The notes under the pieces were generated by a model that was given only the letters and a program-made list of their open reading frames with translations, did no database searches and had not been told where the DNA came from. Both the position numbers and the translations under genes were made by a program. From positions 1,678 through 25,372 of the forward strand of contig NW_014013450.1 in the NCBI RefSeq assembly GCF_000611645.1: a stretch of DNA of 23,695 bases. The letters run 5' to 3'. This DNA comes from Monoraphidium neglectum (lineage: Eukaryota > Chlorophyta > Chlorophyceae > Sphaeropleales > Selenastraceae). This document shows, piece after piece, positions 1 through 8,315 of this stretch (the first letter of the stretch is position 1; each line of letters starts with the position of its first letter).

Positions 1-379
1 CAGCGGCGGCGGCAGCAGCAGCAGCAGCAGCAACAACGGCGCAGGCCAGGTCAAGGCGGCGCCTGCGGCGGCGAGCAGCAGCGGAAAGGGGTCCAAGGCC
101 GGCGGCGGCGGCGGCGCGGCGCCCAAAGCAGCGGCCAAGCCAAAGAAACGAACCCTCGGGATCTTCGAGAAGCAGGAGTTCGAGAAGCTGGAGGGGCAAA
201 TCGCGGATCTCGGGAAGCGGCGGGACGCGCTCAACGCGCGGCTGATGCAGCTGGGGGAGGCGGGCGCGGCGCTGGCAGAGATTGAGGCGGCGAGCCGCGA
301 GTTGGGGGAGGTGGACGATCTGGAGCAGACGCTCAGCGAGCGTTGGCTGGAGCTGGCTGAAATTGCCGGTGACATCTGA
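1..379 (+). CDS. ABC-F family ATPase, C-terminal fragment (5' end outside window)
   Basis: The frame whose complete codons start at base 2 is open to TGA at 377-379 and gives the last 125 residues of a protein. It starts with a Ser/Gly/Ala/Asn low-complexity linker (residues ~1-48 of the fragment), followed by a basic stretch (KPKKRTLGIFEKQEFEKLEG) and a heptad-rich helix pair (IADLGKRRDALNARLMQLGE ... LGEVDDLEQTLSERWLELAE). This matches the C-terminal coiled-coil tail of ABC-F/Uup-type proteins, soluble tandem-ATPase proteins that act on ribosomes rather than as transporters. The family is known for an 'E..EFE.LE..I..LE' start of this helical hairpin and a 'W.EL' near the end, both visible here. 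The ATP-binding domains are not in the window, so the assignment rests on the tail alone. The reading frame is uninterrupted, so this is the final exon. No TGTAA signal was seen in the first 500 bp after the stop. Confidence 0.7.
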   Translation, partial: SGGGSSSSSSNNGAGQVKAAPAAASSSGKGSKAGGGGGAAPKAAAKPKKRTLGIFEKQEFEKLEGQIADLGKRRDALNARLMQLGEAGAALAEIEAASRELGEVDDLEQTLSERWLELAEIAGDI

Positions 380-877
380 TGACGTCACGCCGTCGGCAGA
401 TCGGGGCCGGCTGCGGGGCAGGGGCGCGGTGGCTGCTGGCCGGCCGCGTCCGCATCTGCGGCTGGCCTTGCGTTGGTCGGCCGCGTCGAGGCGCCGCGGC
501 GCGTTCGCTCGTGCAAGAAGTGGGATTTGGTGTCGTGGTAACACGTCTCAGCCGGCAGCGACACGTTGTGGGGGATCCGGACGCGCAGGGACAAAGAGGG
601 GCGCACCTTCTCCGCAGCAGCAGCCAGCCACGGCGCTTGGTCATCAAATTTCTTTGAGGGCTGCTGTTTGCCGTGGCCAAATCAATCTGCCCTTCAAAAC
701 TACCACTTTGCAGATTTGACAGTGCACGTAAGCCTACACTTGGCTCAGCAAATCCCGTAGAAGAGCAGCTTCCCTGGCGGGTGCCACTGTGCACACCTCA
801 CTAAGCACACGTCGTCCGCCTAGAGTGCAGCGCAGCGGAGCTTGCCGTTGTCTGGGCTCCAAACCAACACAGCAGTC
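380..877. other. Intergenic: 3' UTR of ABC-F gene and promoter/5' UTR of ERD2-like gene
   Basis: There is no convincing gene here. Short open frames on both strands (333-794 minus, 379-657 plus) have Arg/Ser/Pro-rich compositions typical of GC-rich shadow frames. GC content falls after about 640 (AAATTTC/AAATC/AAAACT runs), the probable border between the 3' UTR and the next promoter. No clear TATA box or TGTAA signal was recognised. Confidence 0.5.
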
Positions 878-3253
878 ATGTCGTTCCAACCTCCTCCTCC
901 GTATTCGCGATCTGGTCTAGGAGGAGGGGGTGTGGGTGCGGGCGGGGGCTACGGGCCTCCCCCGCCCTTTGGTGGTCCAGCGCCTCAGTACGGTGGCAAC
1001 AAGCCGTCGTACACCCCCTCCTACGGCGCGGGCGCGGGAGGGCCATCCTCGAGCCACTCTGGGGGTCGGCATGGGGACGCGGACGACAAGCTCAGCAAAG
1101 TGCGGGACCCGATGCTTGCGGCATCTAGGTGGATCAAGCAGCGGTCACCCAAGGAGAAGACCGCGCTCGGATGCGTCGCGGGCCTAGTGGTGAGACTCGC
1201 CGCGGGACGGGCCAACCGCTCCAGAACACCGGCTGGAGCGTCCACTGGAACACCAGGTCCATCCATTGCCTCTCTCACGCATCATCTTCTTGCCGTTGCC
1301 TGCCTCGCGGACAGCTGCTGATCATTCTGTGGCGCACCATTGAAGATCACGACACTCTGTTCGTCCTAGCGGAGGCCGCGCACTTTGTGGGCATCGGCCT
1401 GCTTGGATGGAAGATTTACAGCAAAAAGTCCGTGGCAGGTGCGGCTCCGATCGCGCGCTCTCCCACTCGGGCCGGCCCACCACCGCTGCTGCTGCCGCTG
1501 CTGCTTTTTGCTGTGCCGCTGCTGTGCGACGGTCGGCGTGCTAGCCAACTCCCCTTTGCCAAACCGCCGGTGCATCTGCAGGCCTGTCCCTGCAGACCCA
1601 GATCCTCACTGGCATGTTCCTGGTCGTGCGGCTGTACTGCAGGTGCGGGCGGTTGAGACGCAGGAAAGCGCGCACCGGGGGCGCGCTAGCGGCACCCGCT
1701 TTCGCTCCTCCGCACTCGGCTGCATGCCGCAGCTCCCCGCTGCTGCAAACGCCCCGGGCCGCGGCAGTTTGGCCTCTCGGCCCCGCCCGACCCAGCAGCA
1801 GGCCGCTGGCGCCTGCCATGCACAACGGACGCTCCTGTCAACGCTGCATATCCACCTCACCCCACCCCCGGCTTCCTCGTAGCTTCATGATGGAGTACGA
1901 CATCCACACCCTCCTCGACCTCTTGACAGCGGCCGCGACGGCGGCCGTGCTGTTTGCGATGCTGGGGTCGCAGGTGCGTTCCGACGCCAGTGGGCGCCCC
2001 TGACCCCACCCCCTGCCAACGGCCCGAGCGAGTGCCCCCTGCCTGTCGCCCGACGCCCGCTGGGGTGGGGCGGCGGCGGCGTCGCGGGCACCGGGCGGAT
2101 GCACAGGGGCGTCAGAGCAAAGAAGGGGCGTCGCGCCTGTTGTCGCAACATGCCACATCTAGCAACCCGTCGTCGTGCACCCCCCCCTTTTGCACATGTC
2201 ATCGGATGTCATCCAGGTGGCAAGCACGTACCAAGCTGACCTGGACACCATCAAGTTCTACTATGTGGTGAGTGGCAGGTCACCAGGGGCCCAGGTTGGG
2301 AGTGCTGTCCTCCCCAGGCGCAGCTGGCGGCCTGGGGACGAGGTCGAGGGGCATGAGGATGCGGGCGGCCCGGGCGCGGCGGCGCGCAGAAACAAGCAGA
2401 ACGAGGAGGGCGTGAACGGGGGGAATGCGTCTCCGCAGCGCCGGGCCGCTGCAGGCGGGGGCGGGCCGCGTACGTGTCTGGGGAAGCGGCAGCGGCGCAG
2501 CGCCTCGCTCGGCGGCGCGGTGGGGAGAGCAGCTGGCGGGTACAAGCTGCACGGCGGCAACGCGACTGCAGGCGCCAGTGGCCGCCGGCCGGGCGCCTCC
2601 ATCCCGCTGCAGCGTCCTTCCGACCGCGGCGGCCCTCTCGCTTGGCTTCGCCTTCGCGGCAGGTGATTCCCTGCCTGCTCTGTGCCGTGGTGGCGCACCC
2701 CTACACGAGCCACTGGCTGCCTTTCAGGGTGAGGGCCGCGGCGCCAGAGGGGACCGGAGGACGCCGGAGGGCGCGCGACCGCGGGGGCTGCGGCGACGCC
2801 ATGAGGCCGGCAGCATGGGGACACAGGCTTCGCCCGCATGAGGGCGGCCGCGGGCTCGTGCCTTGCTCGGGAGCTGCCAGGCTCATGGGCAGCATCGAAG
2901 CGTGTGATTGCGGCGACGCAGCGTGCCCCGGCTAAGCGCCCCGACGCGGCCACCTTCAGCACTTCGACCGCCAAACGGCCCTCTGAACCGTCGCCGTCGC
3001 GCCGCCGTGCGTGCTCCTCCACCCCTCCCCCGTAGATCATGTGGGCGGTGTGCGTGTACCTGGAGGCGGTGTCTGTGTTCCCTCAGCTGCGCATGATGCA
3101 GAACAGCAAGGTGGTGGAGCGGTTCACGGCGCACTACGTGTTCTGCCTCGGCCTCTCGCGGTTCTTCAGCTGCGCGCACTGGGTGCTGCAGGTGGGAACC
3201 CCCGGGCATGCGTGTCTGCGAGTGTCTGCGGGTGTGTGTGTCTGGGTGGGTGA

Positions 3254-3284
<31 letters not shown>

Positions 3285-3895
3285 GCGCACTTGTGAGAGA
3301 GAGAGAGAGTGTGTGTGTATGGCTGCCGTTCGTGATCAGCACGAGAGGAGAGACCGAGCGGGGGCATTACTGCATCGCGGGACGGCGGCCTGTGCATGAG
3401 GAAAGGCGCCATCAGATCGCTCTCCGGCCATGGGCGCCGCACCTTGTTGCGGAACCCAAAGCAGCCGTTCGCGCGCACCCCCGCCCGAAACTGCCCCGCA
3501 GCTGCTGGACGGCAACAAGTACCTGCTGACCGCGCTGGGCAGCGGGCTGTGGCCCGTGATGGTCCTGCTGTCGGAGGTCGTGCAGACGGTCATCCTCGCA
3601 GACTTCTGGTGCGATGATTGCGGGGATTACGGGCCGTGTCGGCGCCAGCTTTGCCGGCAAGGCTGCGGGGCTGGCGCGGGCGGCAGGCAGGCCGGTAAAG
3701 GGGCGCAGCAGCGCGCTGCCCCTGCTACTCAACCCAATGAAGCGGTGCTTGTCACTCCCTCGACTAGGAATCCTTACATGCTGACTGATTCTATTCTCGA
3801 CGTTGCAAACAATTCCATTTTGTCGCAGCTTCTACTACGTGAAGTCATACGCAGACGGCACCGGCATCCTGCGCCTGCCCGTCGGCATCGTCTGA
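878..3895 (+). CDS. ER lumen protein-retaining receptor (ERD2/KDEL receptor) family protein, plant ERD2-like type
   Basis: Exons: 878-1189, 1315-1438, 1582-1642, 1883-1973, 2217-2267, 2663-2728, 3036-3191, 3502-3608, 3829-3895; the joined length of 1035 nt gives 344 aa with all phases matching. Residues 1-~85 form a cytosolic-looking Pro/Gly/Tyr/Ser-rich extension, followed by a seven-helix membrane core. Variants of both ERD2 signatures are visible: GLSLQTQILTGMFLVVRLY across exons 2-3, and LEAVSVFPQL in exon 7. Also seen are EYDIHTLLDL, FTAHYVF.LG.SRF.SCAHW and GLWPVMVLLSEVVQTVILAD. ERD2 proteins recycle HDEL/KDEL-bearing ER residents from Golgi to ER; the land-plant ERD2-like subgroup shares the fold, but whether it is a retrieval receptor is less certain. 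The start ATG 878 is the first in this frame with continuous coding downstream. Introns use GTGAG/GTGCG donors and CAG/TAG acceptors; intron 7 carries TG and GA microsatellites. Confidence 0.9.
3254..3318. repeat. (TG)n-(GA)n-(GT)n compound microsatellite in intron 7 of the ERD2-like gene
   Basis: A run of about 13 TG units (3254-3279) is followed by GCGTGTGCGCAC, a GA run (3294-3309) and a short GT run (3310-3318). A degenerate TG-rich lead-in begins near 3210. It lies wholly in the intron between 3191 and 3502. Confidence 0.9.
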
Positions 3896-4036
3896 GGCGC
3901 CGCAGTCCTGAGCTGGTGCCTTGCTGGTGACCTAGCACAGCGGCGACCCGGCGCACCCGCGCGCCGCAGCGGCGCGGCCGGCGAGTGCATGCGTGTCGGC
4001 GTGGCCGCGCGGCCGCGGCGTGAGCAGCGGTGGCGG

Positions 4037-4041
4037 TGTAA
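4037..4041 (+). terminator. Candidate polyadenylation signal TGTAA for the ERD2-like gene
   Basis: TGTAA lies 142 nt after the stop codon. TGTAA is the usual poly(A) signal of chlorophyte algae. Further TGTAA words at 4343-4347 and 4652-4656 could serve instead if the 3' UTR is long. Confidence 0.45.
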
Positions 4042-4374
4042 GAATTGCGGCGCCGTTTTGATGTTGGGCAGCAGCAGCTGCGGTAGCACGGCTCTTGGCC
4101 CCCTTTCCTGCGGCCTCCTCTCCTTCTTTGTACGGTTTGACCCTTCCCATGCTGCGACGCCCTGTGGTGCTGTGCTCGTTGGCGCATGGTGTGCTGACAG
4201 CGCGCTGACGGTGCGCGGGCGCGACAGGCCTTTGAGCTCTGGCTTTCGCGGCGGCGCCAAAATAACTCGGTAGCCCTTGACCCACCCTGACTCGTCCCCA
4301 TGCAGATCGCCTTGACCTGCGCGCGGCGCTTCCTTCCGTAGTTGTAAGCAGTACACGCTGCAGCCCAGGCTCTT

Positions 4375-4402
4375 ATCGGCATTTGCCGTGCCAAATGCCG
4401 AT
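4375..4402. repeat. Perfect 11-bp inverted repeat with 6-nt spacer
   Basis: ATCGGCATTTG at 4375-4385 is the exact reverse complement of CAAATGCCGAT at 4392-4402; the spacer is CCGTGC. It could be a dyad protein-binding site or an RNA hairpin. It is not followed by a T-run. Confidence 0.8.
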
Positions 4403-4937
4403 GTGGATCCCCCAGTTTGATGGTCAAAAGCACATCCCAGGGAGGGCAGCCCCCTCACAACGAATTGTGCAGTCCGCACCTCGGCCTGAACATGTGCTTG
4501 TGCATCAGGACACGCGCGAGGAAGAGGGCAGGGGGCAACGCAGTCTGCCTGCTGCCTTGGGGCCGACAGCGCTCTCTGTGCCCCGCTAGCACTGGAGAGC
4601 TGAGGTGAAGAGCTGATTGTCCACGTTCCGCCCTCAGCTGGCAGGGTTTGGTGTAATCCGGCCACTAGATTCAATCATTCTAACTCAATAATCATCGTTG
4701 CATCGACCACCACATTCTCTGCTGAACTGCCGAGCGGGTTCTTCGCTCTCAGGAGCGGCTTACACCAGCAAGCCTTCGTGCATCTTGAGACTCAGACACC
4801 ACCTTAACAGGTTGAAAACGTCCTAATATTGGTGATATATTTGCAAGTCACGCGCCGCAAGCGGTCCGTGATCTACTGTCGGGTCTGCCACCACTGCTGT
4901 AACAGCAACGCTTGACAGCAGCAACGAAGGCTACAAC

Positions 4938-6707
4938 ATGGGATTCAGCCCCGTTTTGTCTGCAGCAGCGCTGCTCTCGCTCGTCGCTGTGGTGATTGCG
5001 GCGCCGACCGCGCGTCCCCAGCCCAAGGACATCGAGTCACTCTGCCTCGCCGTCAAGGTCAGTTCGCTGACTGCGTTGAAAGTGCCGTGCCACACACGTC
5101 AGCAACTACTTTGGGAATCAGCCAACGCTCGACACTGCTCGAATGCTATTATGCACGCTTGAAACCCCGCACATCACTCACTATGTTCTCATCTCCGCCG
5201 CCATCACCGTTGCCCGGGCTCCACCCTTTAGAACCCCTGGCTGAACCAGCAAAAGTGCACCGATTTCCTGGGCCAGATAGAATCTGGCATCGGCTCGATG
5301 ACATCCTGTGAGTCGGTAGCAGCTGCCCGTATCTTGCAGCATCAAACCCCCTCCCCTGCCAGGGAAGGGGGTTTGGCACCTTCGCACTCATTAGTGAGTG
5401 CCAGCTCCTGCAGCCATCATGCCACACCTTGAGTAGCAGCCCCGAATAAAGAGCCCCGACCGCCCGACCGCGGGCAGGGGCGTTTGCGCCAGCCTTCACC
5501 CCAGCCAGCCGCCCGGCCACCCCTTACAGTCGCCCGCTGTGCTGCGATGTGCTGCGCTGCCCTGCGTTCCGCTGCCCCGCAGTTGTCCAGCAGGAGTTTG
5601 TGCCGCTGAAGGGGTCGCAGGCGGCCGGCCCCAAGTACGAGCCCTCAGTGGTGTTCGCCACCTGGGAGGGAAGCTACGTCTCGTCAGGTGGGGCCGGGCG
5701 GCTTGGTTGGGCGGTGGCGCGCATCCAGCAAAGCATACGGCTTGAGGTGGCCAAATGCGACATGGCACTGCAAGTGCAGGGTGAGCAGCCAGCCTGTCAG
5801 GGCGTGGGCCACTCCTCCACCTCTCATGCATGCCTCCCACACACTCCCTTGTGCACATGCACACGCACATATTGTTTCACCCGCTCTGCCCAGGCGTCAA
5901 CCCCGTCAAGCAGTTTGAGCCCGTCGTGCTGACGGCAGTGGTGGATGGCGTCCTCGCCTGCAAGAAGGAGCCCTTCGCCTACACAAAGCTCTTCACCTTC
6001 AAACAGCTGGGCCTGTCAAAGCCGCTGGTGCCAACCGCCAACGGCCAAGGGCTCCAGGCTATGTGCAGTGTCACAGCAATGTCGCAGGTGACAGGCATCA
6101 GCAGAATTTTCTCCTGACTGCTGAACGTGATCGTTTGCCTGGCTGGGTGTCGCTGCTCTGCGGCGGATGTTTGTTACAAATCATCCACCTTCCCAAGCAC
6201 AATCACCAGCCTCAAGCAACGTCGTTGGTTGACGCATAACGCCCCACCCCTGCCACTTCACGTGCCCAGACACCAAACCCCGCGGGCGCGCGCCTGGCCC
6301 AGCCCTGGGCTTACATTTGGGCCGACCCCAAATCCGCCACCGCCGACAACAGCGGCCTCTTCCTCGGCTGCCAGGACTACGCCGGCGGCCTCAAGTTCGA
6401 CGGCGTGGCCACTGTCAGCTGCAGCTTTGTCGCGCAGCTTGGGTCCCCGTCAGCGTCCTCGCTCTCCGGCCGCGCCAAGCTAGCATCGGGCTTGCCTGGC
6501 GCTGCATTCCCCGGTGCCGATGCAGGCTCTTACCTTGGGGTGTCGCCGCCCGTGCCACACGACGGCGAAGGCGCCGGCGCGTTGGCGGCGGGCGCGGATG
6601 GCGGGGCGGCGGCGGTTGGGCAGGTGGTGGGGGACGAGCGGCCAGACTTCCGGTCGGTGGTGTCGGCGGCAGTCGAGGGTGCGTTGGCAAGGGGCAGCAG
6701 TAGGTGA
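4938..6707 (+). CDS. Secreted or lumenal protein of unknown function
   Basis: Exons: 4938-5057, 5232-5307, 5583-5780, 5894-6087, 6270-6707; the joined 1026 nt gives 341 aa in one frame. Residues 1-22 are a clear signal peptide (MGFSPVLSAAALLSLVAVVI, AA|PTARP cleavage region). The mature part has seven Cys spread over all exons (e.g. LCLAVK, QQKCTDF, AKCDMAL, LACKKE, AMCSV, LGCQDY, VSCSF), suggesting disulfides, and Trp-containing segments (ATWEGSYVSS, QPWAYIWADP). No later membrane helix is evident, so secretion or a vacuolar/cell-wall location is inferred. The last ~80 residues are Gly/Ala-rich and low-complexity. I do not recognise a family; it does not show the pherophorin pattern. Uncertainties: the first donor is GTCAGT; exon 3 could end at 5687 (GTGGGG donor, same phase) instead of 5780, but the frame stays open to the GTGAGC donor, and KCDMALQVQG reads as real coding. 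Confidence 0.72.
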
Positions 6708-7070
6708 TACGCTTGGTCGTGCTGGAGGTGAGGGGTGAGGCTTTGCTTTGTTTTGCCAACTTGCAGTGGCGATTGCTGCTGTGCAAGTAGGTGTCGTTTG
6801 AGCTGCAGACTAGAGTTATGTTGATGCCATTCCACTCCCCAACCTTGATTGTAAAACATGTTGAATGCATTCCTTCACACGCACTGCAGCTATTGGCTGA
6901 TCCTGGCCGGGAGCCTGCGCACGTCACTACTGTCCCTCAGGCATCCCACCATTGGATGTATCTGCACACAGCTCAAGCCTGCCCCTTTCTCGAAAAATAA
7001 CAACCCAAAACAAACAAAAAAACACCCAGGCCAATGCCACACAGTGTCAAAAGCCCCTTTGCCCAACCTT
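6708..7070. other. Intergenic: 3' UTR of the secreted-protein gene up to repeat copy 1
   Basis: It contains the TGTAA signal at 6850 and an A-rich stretch near 6995-7025 (AAAAATAACAACCCAAAACA...). No gene is seen. The A-rich tract lies about 50 nt upstream of the left edge of the dispersed repeat. Confidence 0.5.
6850..6854 (+). terminator. Candidate polyadenylation signal TGTAA for the secreted-protein gene
   Basis: TGTAA (in GATTGTAAAACATG) lies 143 nt after the stop at 6705-6707, almost the same distance as in the upstream gene, in a locally AT-richer stretch. Confidence 0.6.
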
Positions 7071-7170
7071 CCTATTGTGCAGCTCTTGGTTTCGGCCGGG
7101 GGCCTACTCACAGGGCACGCCACGAGAAGGCGGCTGCACGTTGTGCCCCACTCACCTCAGTTGGGGGTGG

Positions 7171-7281
7171 CGGGTAGGGCGGTAGTGCGGTAGTGCGGTA
7201 GCGTGGAACGAAGTGCGGAAGTGCGGTAGTGCGGTAGTGCAAATTGCAGTGCGGTAGAGCCATAGTGCGGTAGTGCGGTAG
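7171..7281 (+). repeat. Degenerate GCGGTAGT-type tandem repeat in repeat copy 1
   Basis: About a dozen imperfect 8-mers of the form GCGGTAGT, including interrupted units (GCGTGGAACGAAGTGCGGAA, GCAAATTGCA). The same satellite in reverse complement (CTACCGCA) lies at the matching end of copy 2. Confidence 0.9.
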
Positions 7282-7362
7282 GCAGTCGCAACCAACCCTA
7301 GAGCGGGGGACGCCCCAACCCAATGGCCTGCACTAGCAGGGGGCACCTCATCCGCGCCAGCG

Positions 7363-7406
7363 GGGGGCTGGGCACGTACTGTAGTAGCGTCGTGTGCCCG
7401 GCCCCC
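7363..7406 (+). repeat. Hairpin with 13-bp arms in repeat copy 1
   Basis: GGGGGCTGGGCAC (7363-7375) pairs with GTGCCCGGCCCCC (7394-7406) around an 18-nt loop, with one T/G (U-G wobble in RNA) position. The corresponding arms in copy 2 (16413-16425 / 16439-16451) pair perfectly. Confidence 0.8.
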
Positions 7407-7581
7407 AACCTACCCTCACTGGTGCAGGTTCATCGGCAACTCTTTCAAGCCCTGGGCAGCTCAGCGGGGTGGGTCGCGCCCGCGTCACCGCTGCCTCGCG
7501 GAAGCCCCCGCTGAGGGTGGCGCGACCGACTCGTCTTCCAGGGTAGTGCAGGGTTGTCGAGGTGGCGGCCGTCGTTGTTAA

Positions 7582-7923
7582 ATGATGCTTATGGGCGCAC
7601 GCAGGGACGCCTGTCGCAGGGGTGGCGGCGCGGCATGGTGGGGAGCGGGGCGATGGCTGGTAAACCACAGTGCGGCGTTCAGCACTGCTGATGCAGCAGG
7701 TAACAGCACACGCACGAACGCAAGTCGTACCTTATCCGTTGATGTGTTGAAGACGCTAGGGGTTGGCCACGGTCGTGATGGTGATGCCACTGCGTGTTGC
7801 CCTGCATCTCAATCGCCACAGCAGCACAACGCAGATGCAGGCGCAGCAGGCGTCGTGTGCGCGCGCACTGCTGTGCCCCTCCCCCCTCGATCGGCCACAG
7901 CTGATGTCATGTATTGGACATAA
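7582..7923 (+). other. 113-codon open frame shared by both repeat copies; probably not coding
   Basis: An ATG-initiated frame (MMLMGARRDACRRGGGAAWW...) also occurs, with the same length, at 15896-16237 on the minus strand. The first ~55 codons are identical between copies at DNA level. In the rest, at least 11 residues differ (for example DV to GL, N to S, D to H, YW to DR) with only about four synonymous changes, which argues against purifying selection on a protein. The composition resembles nothing known. I list it so it can be tested, not as a gene. Confidence 0.3.
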
Positions 7924-8315
7924 ATGATGGCCTGCTGTCTGTGAGGCCCTCCCGGACGCCCTCGCAAAGCGTGAACACACGGCATGTATCGCGATCGCCC
8001 GGGGAAGGTGTAGGTGTAGGCTCGAAGGTGAGAGGTCATTAACGATCGGAATGAAGGTCTTGTATATACCTGCGCGGAAAGTGGCCTTGCGGACGCACCG
8101 CACCGCAGGCGTGCTGCTTTCTAAGGGCTAGTTTGACTGTCGAACATGCAAACAAAATATGTTAATAAAATACAAAATATGACAATGTGATTGCTGCGTG
8201 CACGTTTTATGCGTGCAGAGCTGCGCGCAGCGATCGATGCAGCTGCGCGGCGAGCACCTGTGCCGAAGTTGGCTGGCAGGTGAGCTGAAGCTGGCTTGCT
8301 CGCTGCGCTGCTGCC

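Larger units (their letters stand above)
3896..4937. other. Intergenic between the ERD2-like and secreted-protein genes
   Basis: About 1 kb without a supportable gene. It holds the ERD2-like 3' UTR with candidate TGTAA signals, a perfect 11-bp inverted repeat (4375-4385 / 4392-4402), and from about 4660 a more AT-rich segment (TCAATCATTCTAACTCAATAATC, ATATTGGTGATATATTTG) that is likely the promoter of the next gene. Minus-strand open frames across 3774-4674 are Arg/Ala-rich and show no recognisable domain. Confidence 0.5.
7071..8315 (+). mobile_element. Dispersed ~1.25-kb repeat, copy 1 (candidate non-autonomous element, family unknown)
   Basis: This segment matches the reverse complement of 15501-16754 almost base for base. 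Similarity begins at CCTAT(T/G)GTGCAGCTCTTGG on the left and fades after CTGCGCTGCTGCC on the right. The central part (about 7300-8140) differs by only scattered substitutions; the outer ~170 bp on the right is more diverged. In order it contains a degenerate GCGGTAG satellite (7171-7281), a long hairpin (7363-7406), interlocked complementary segments (7460-7527), a shared 113-codon open frame (7582-7923), a TATATA near 8074 and an AT-rich stretch (8146-8190). No terminal inverted repeats, LTRs, target-site duplications or transposase/RT coding were recognised. It could be a non-autonomous DNA element, a SINE-like or retro-derived element, or a segmental duplication. Confidence 0.8.

Noticed and set aside
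333..794. 153-codon minus-strand frame between the first two genes
   Set aside because: It overlaps the 3' end of the ABC-F exon and has Arg/Ser/Thr-rich shadow composition.
3774..4674. Minus-strand frames of 219 and 279 codons after the ERD2-like gene
   Set aside because: No domain, low-complexity Arg/Ala composition, and overlap with the last ERD2-like exon.
5338..5375. CCCCCTCCCCTGCCAGGGAAGGGGGTTTGG hairpin in intron 2 of the secreted-protein gene as a terminator
   Set aside because: A rho-independent type terminator has no meaning in a nuclear intron and there is no T-run; probably chance or an intronic fold.
7171..7281. Satellite as interstitial telomere repeat
   Set aside because: The unit GCGGTAGT does not match the algal TTTAGGG or TTTTAGGG telomere types.
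7071..8315. Interpretation of the repeat as a Helitron, LTR element or LINE
   Set aside because: A CTAG occurs near 8139 but similarity continues beyond it; there are no terminal repeats, poly(A) tail at the edge, or RT/Rep/transposase motifs. Left as unclassified.
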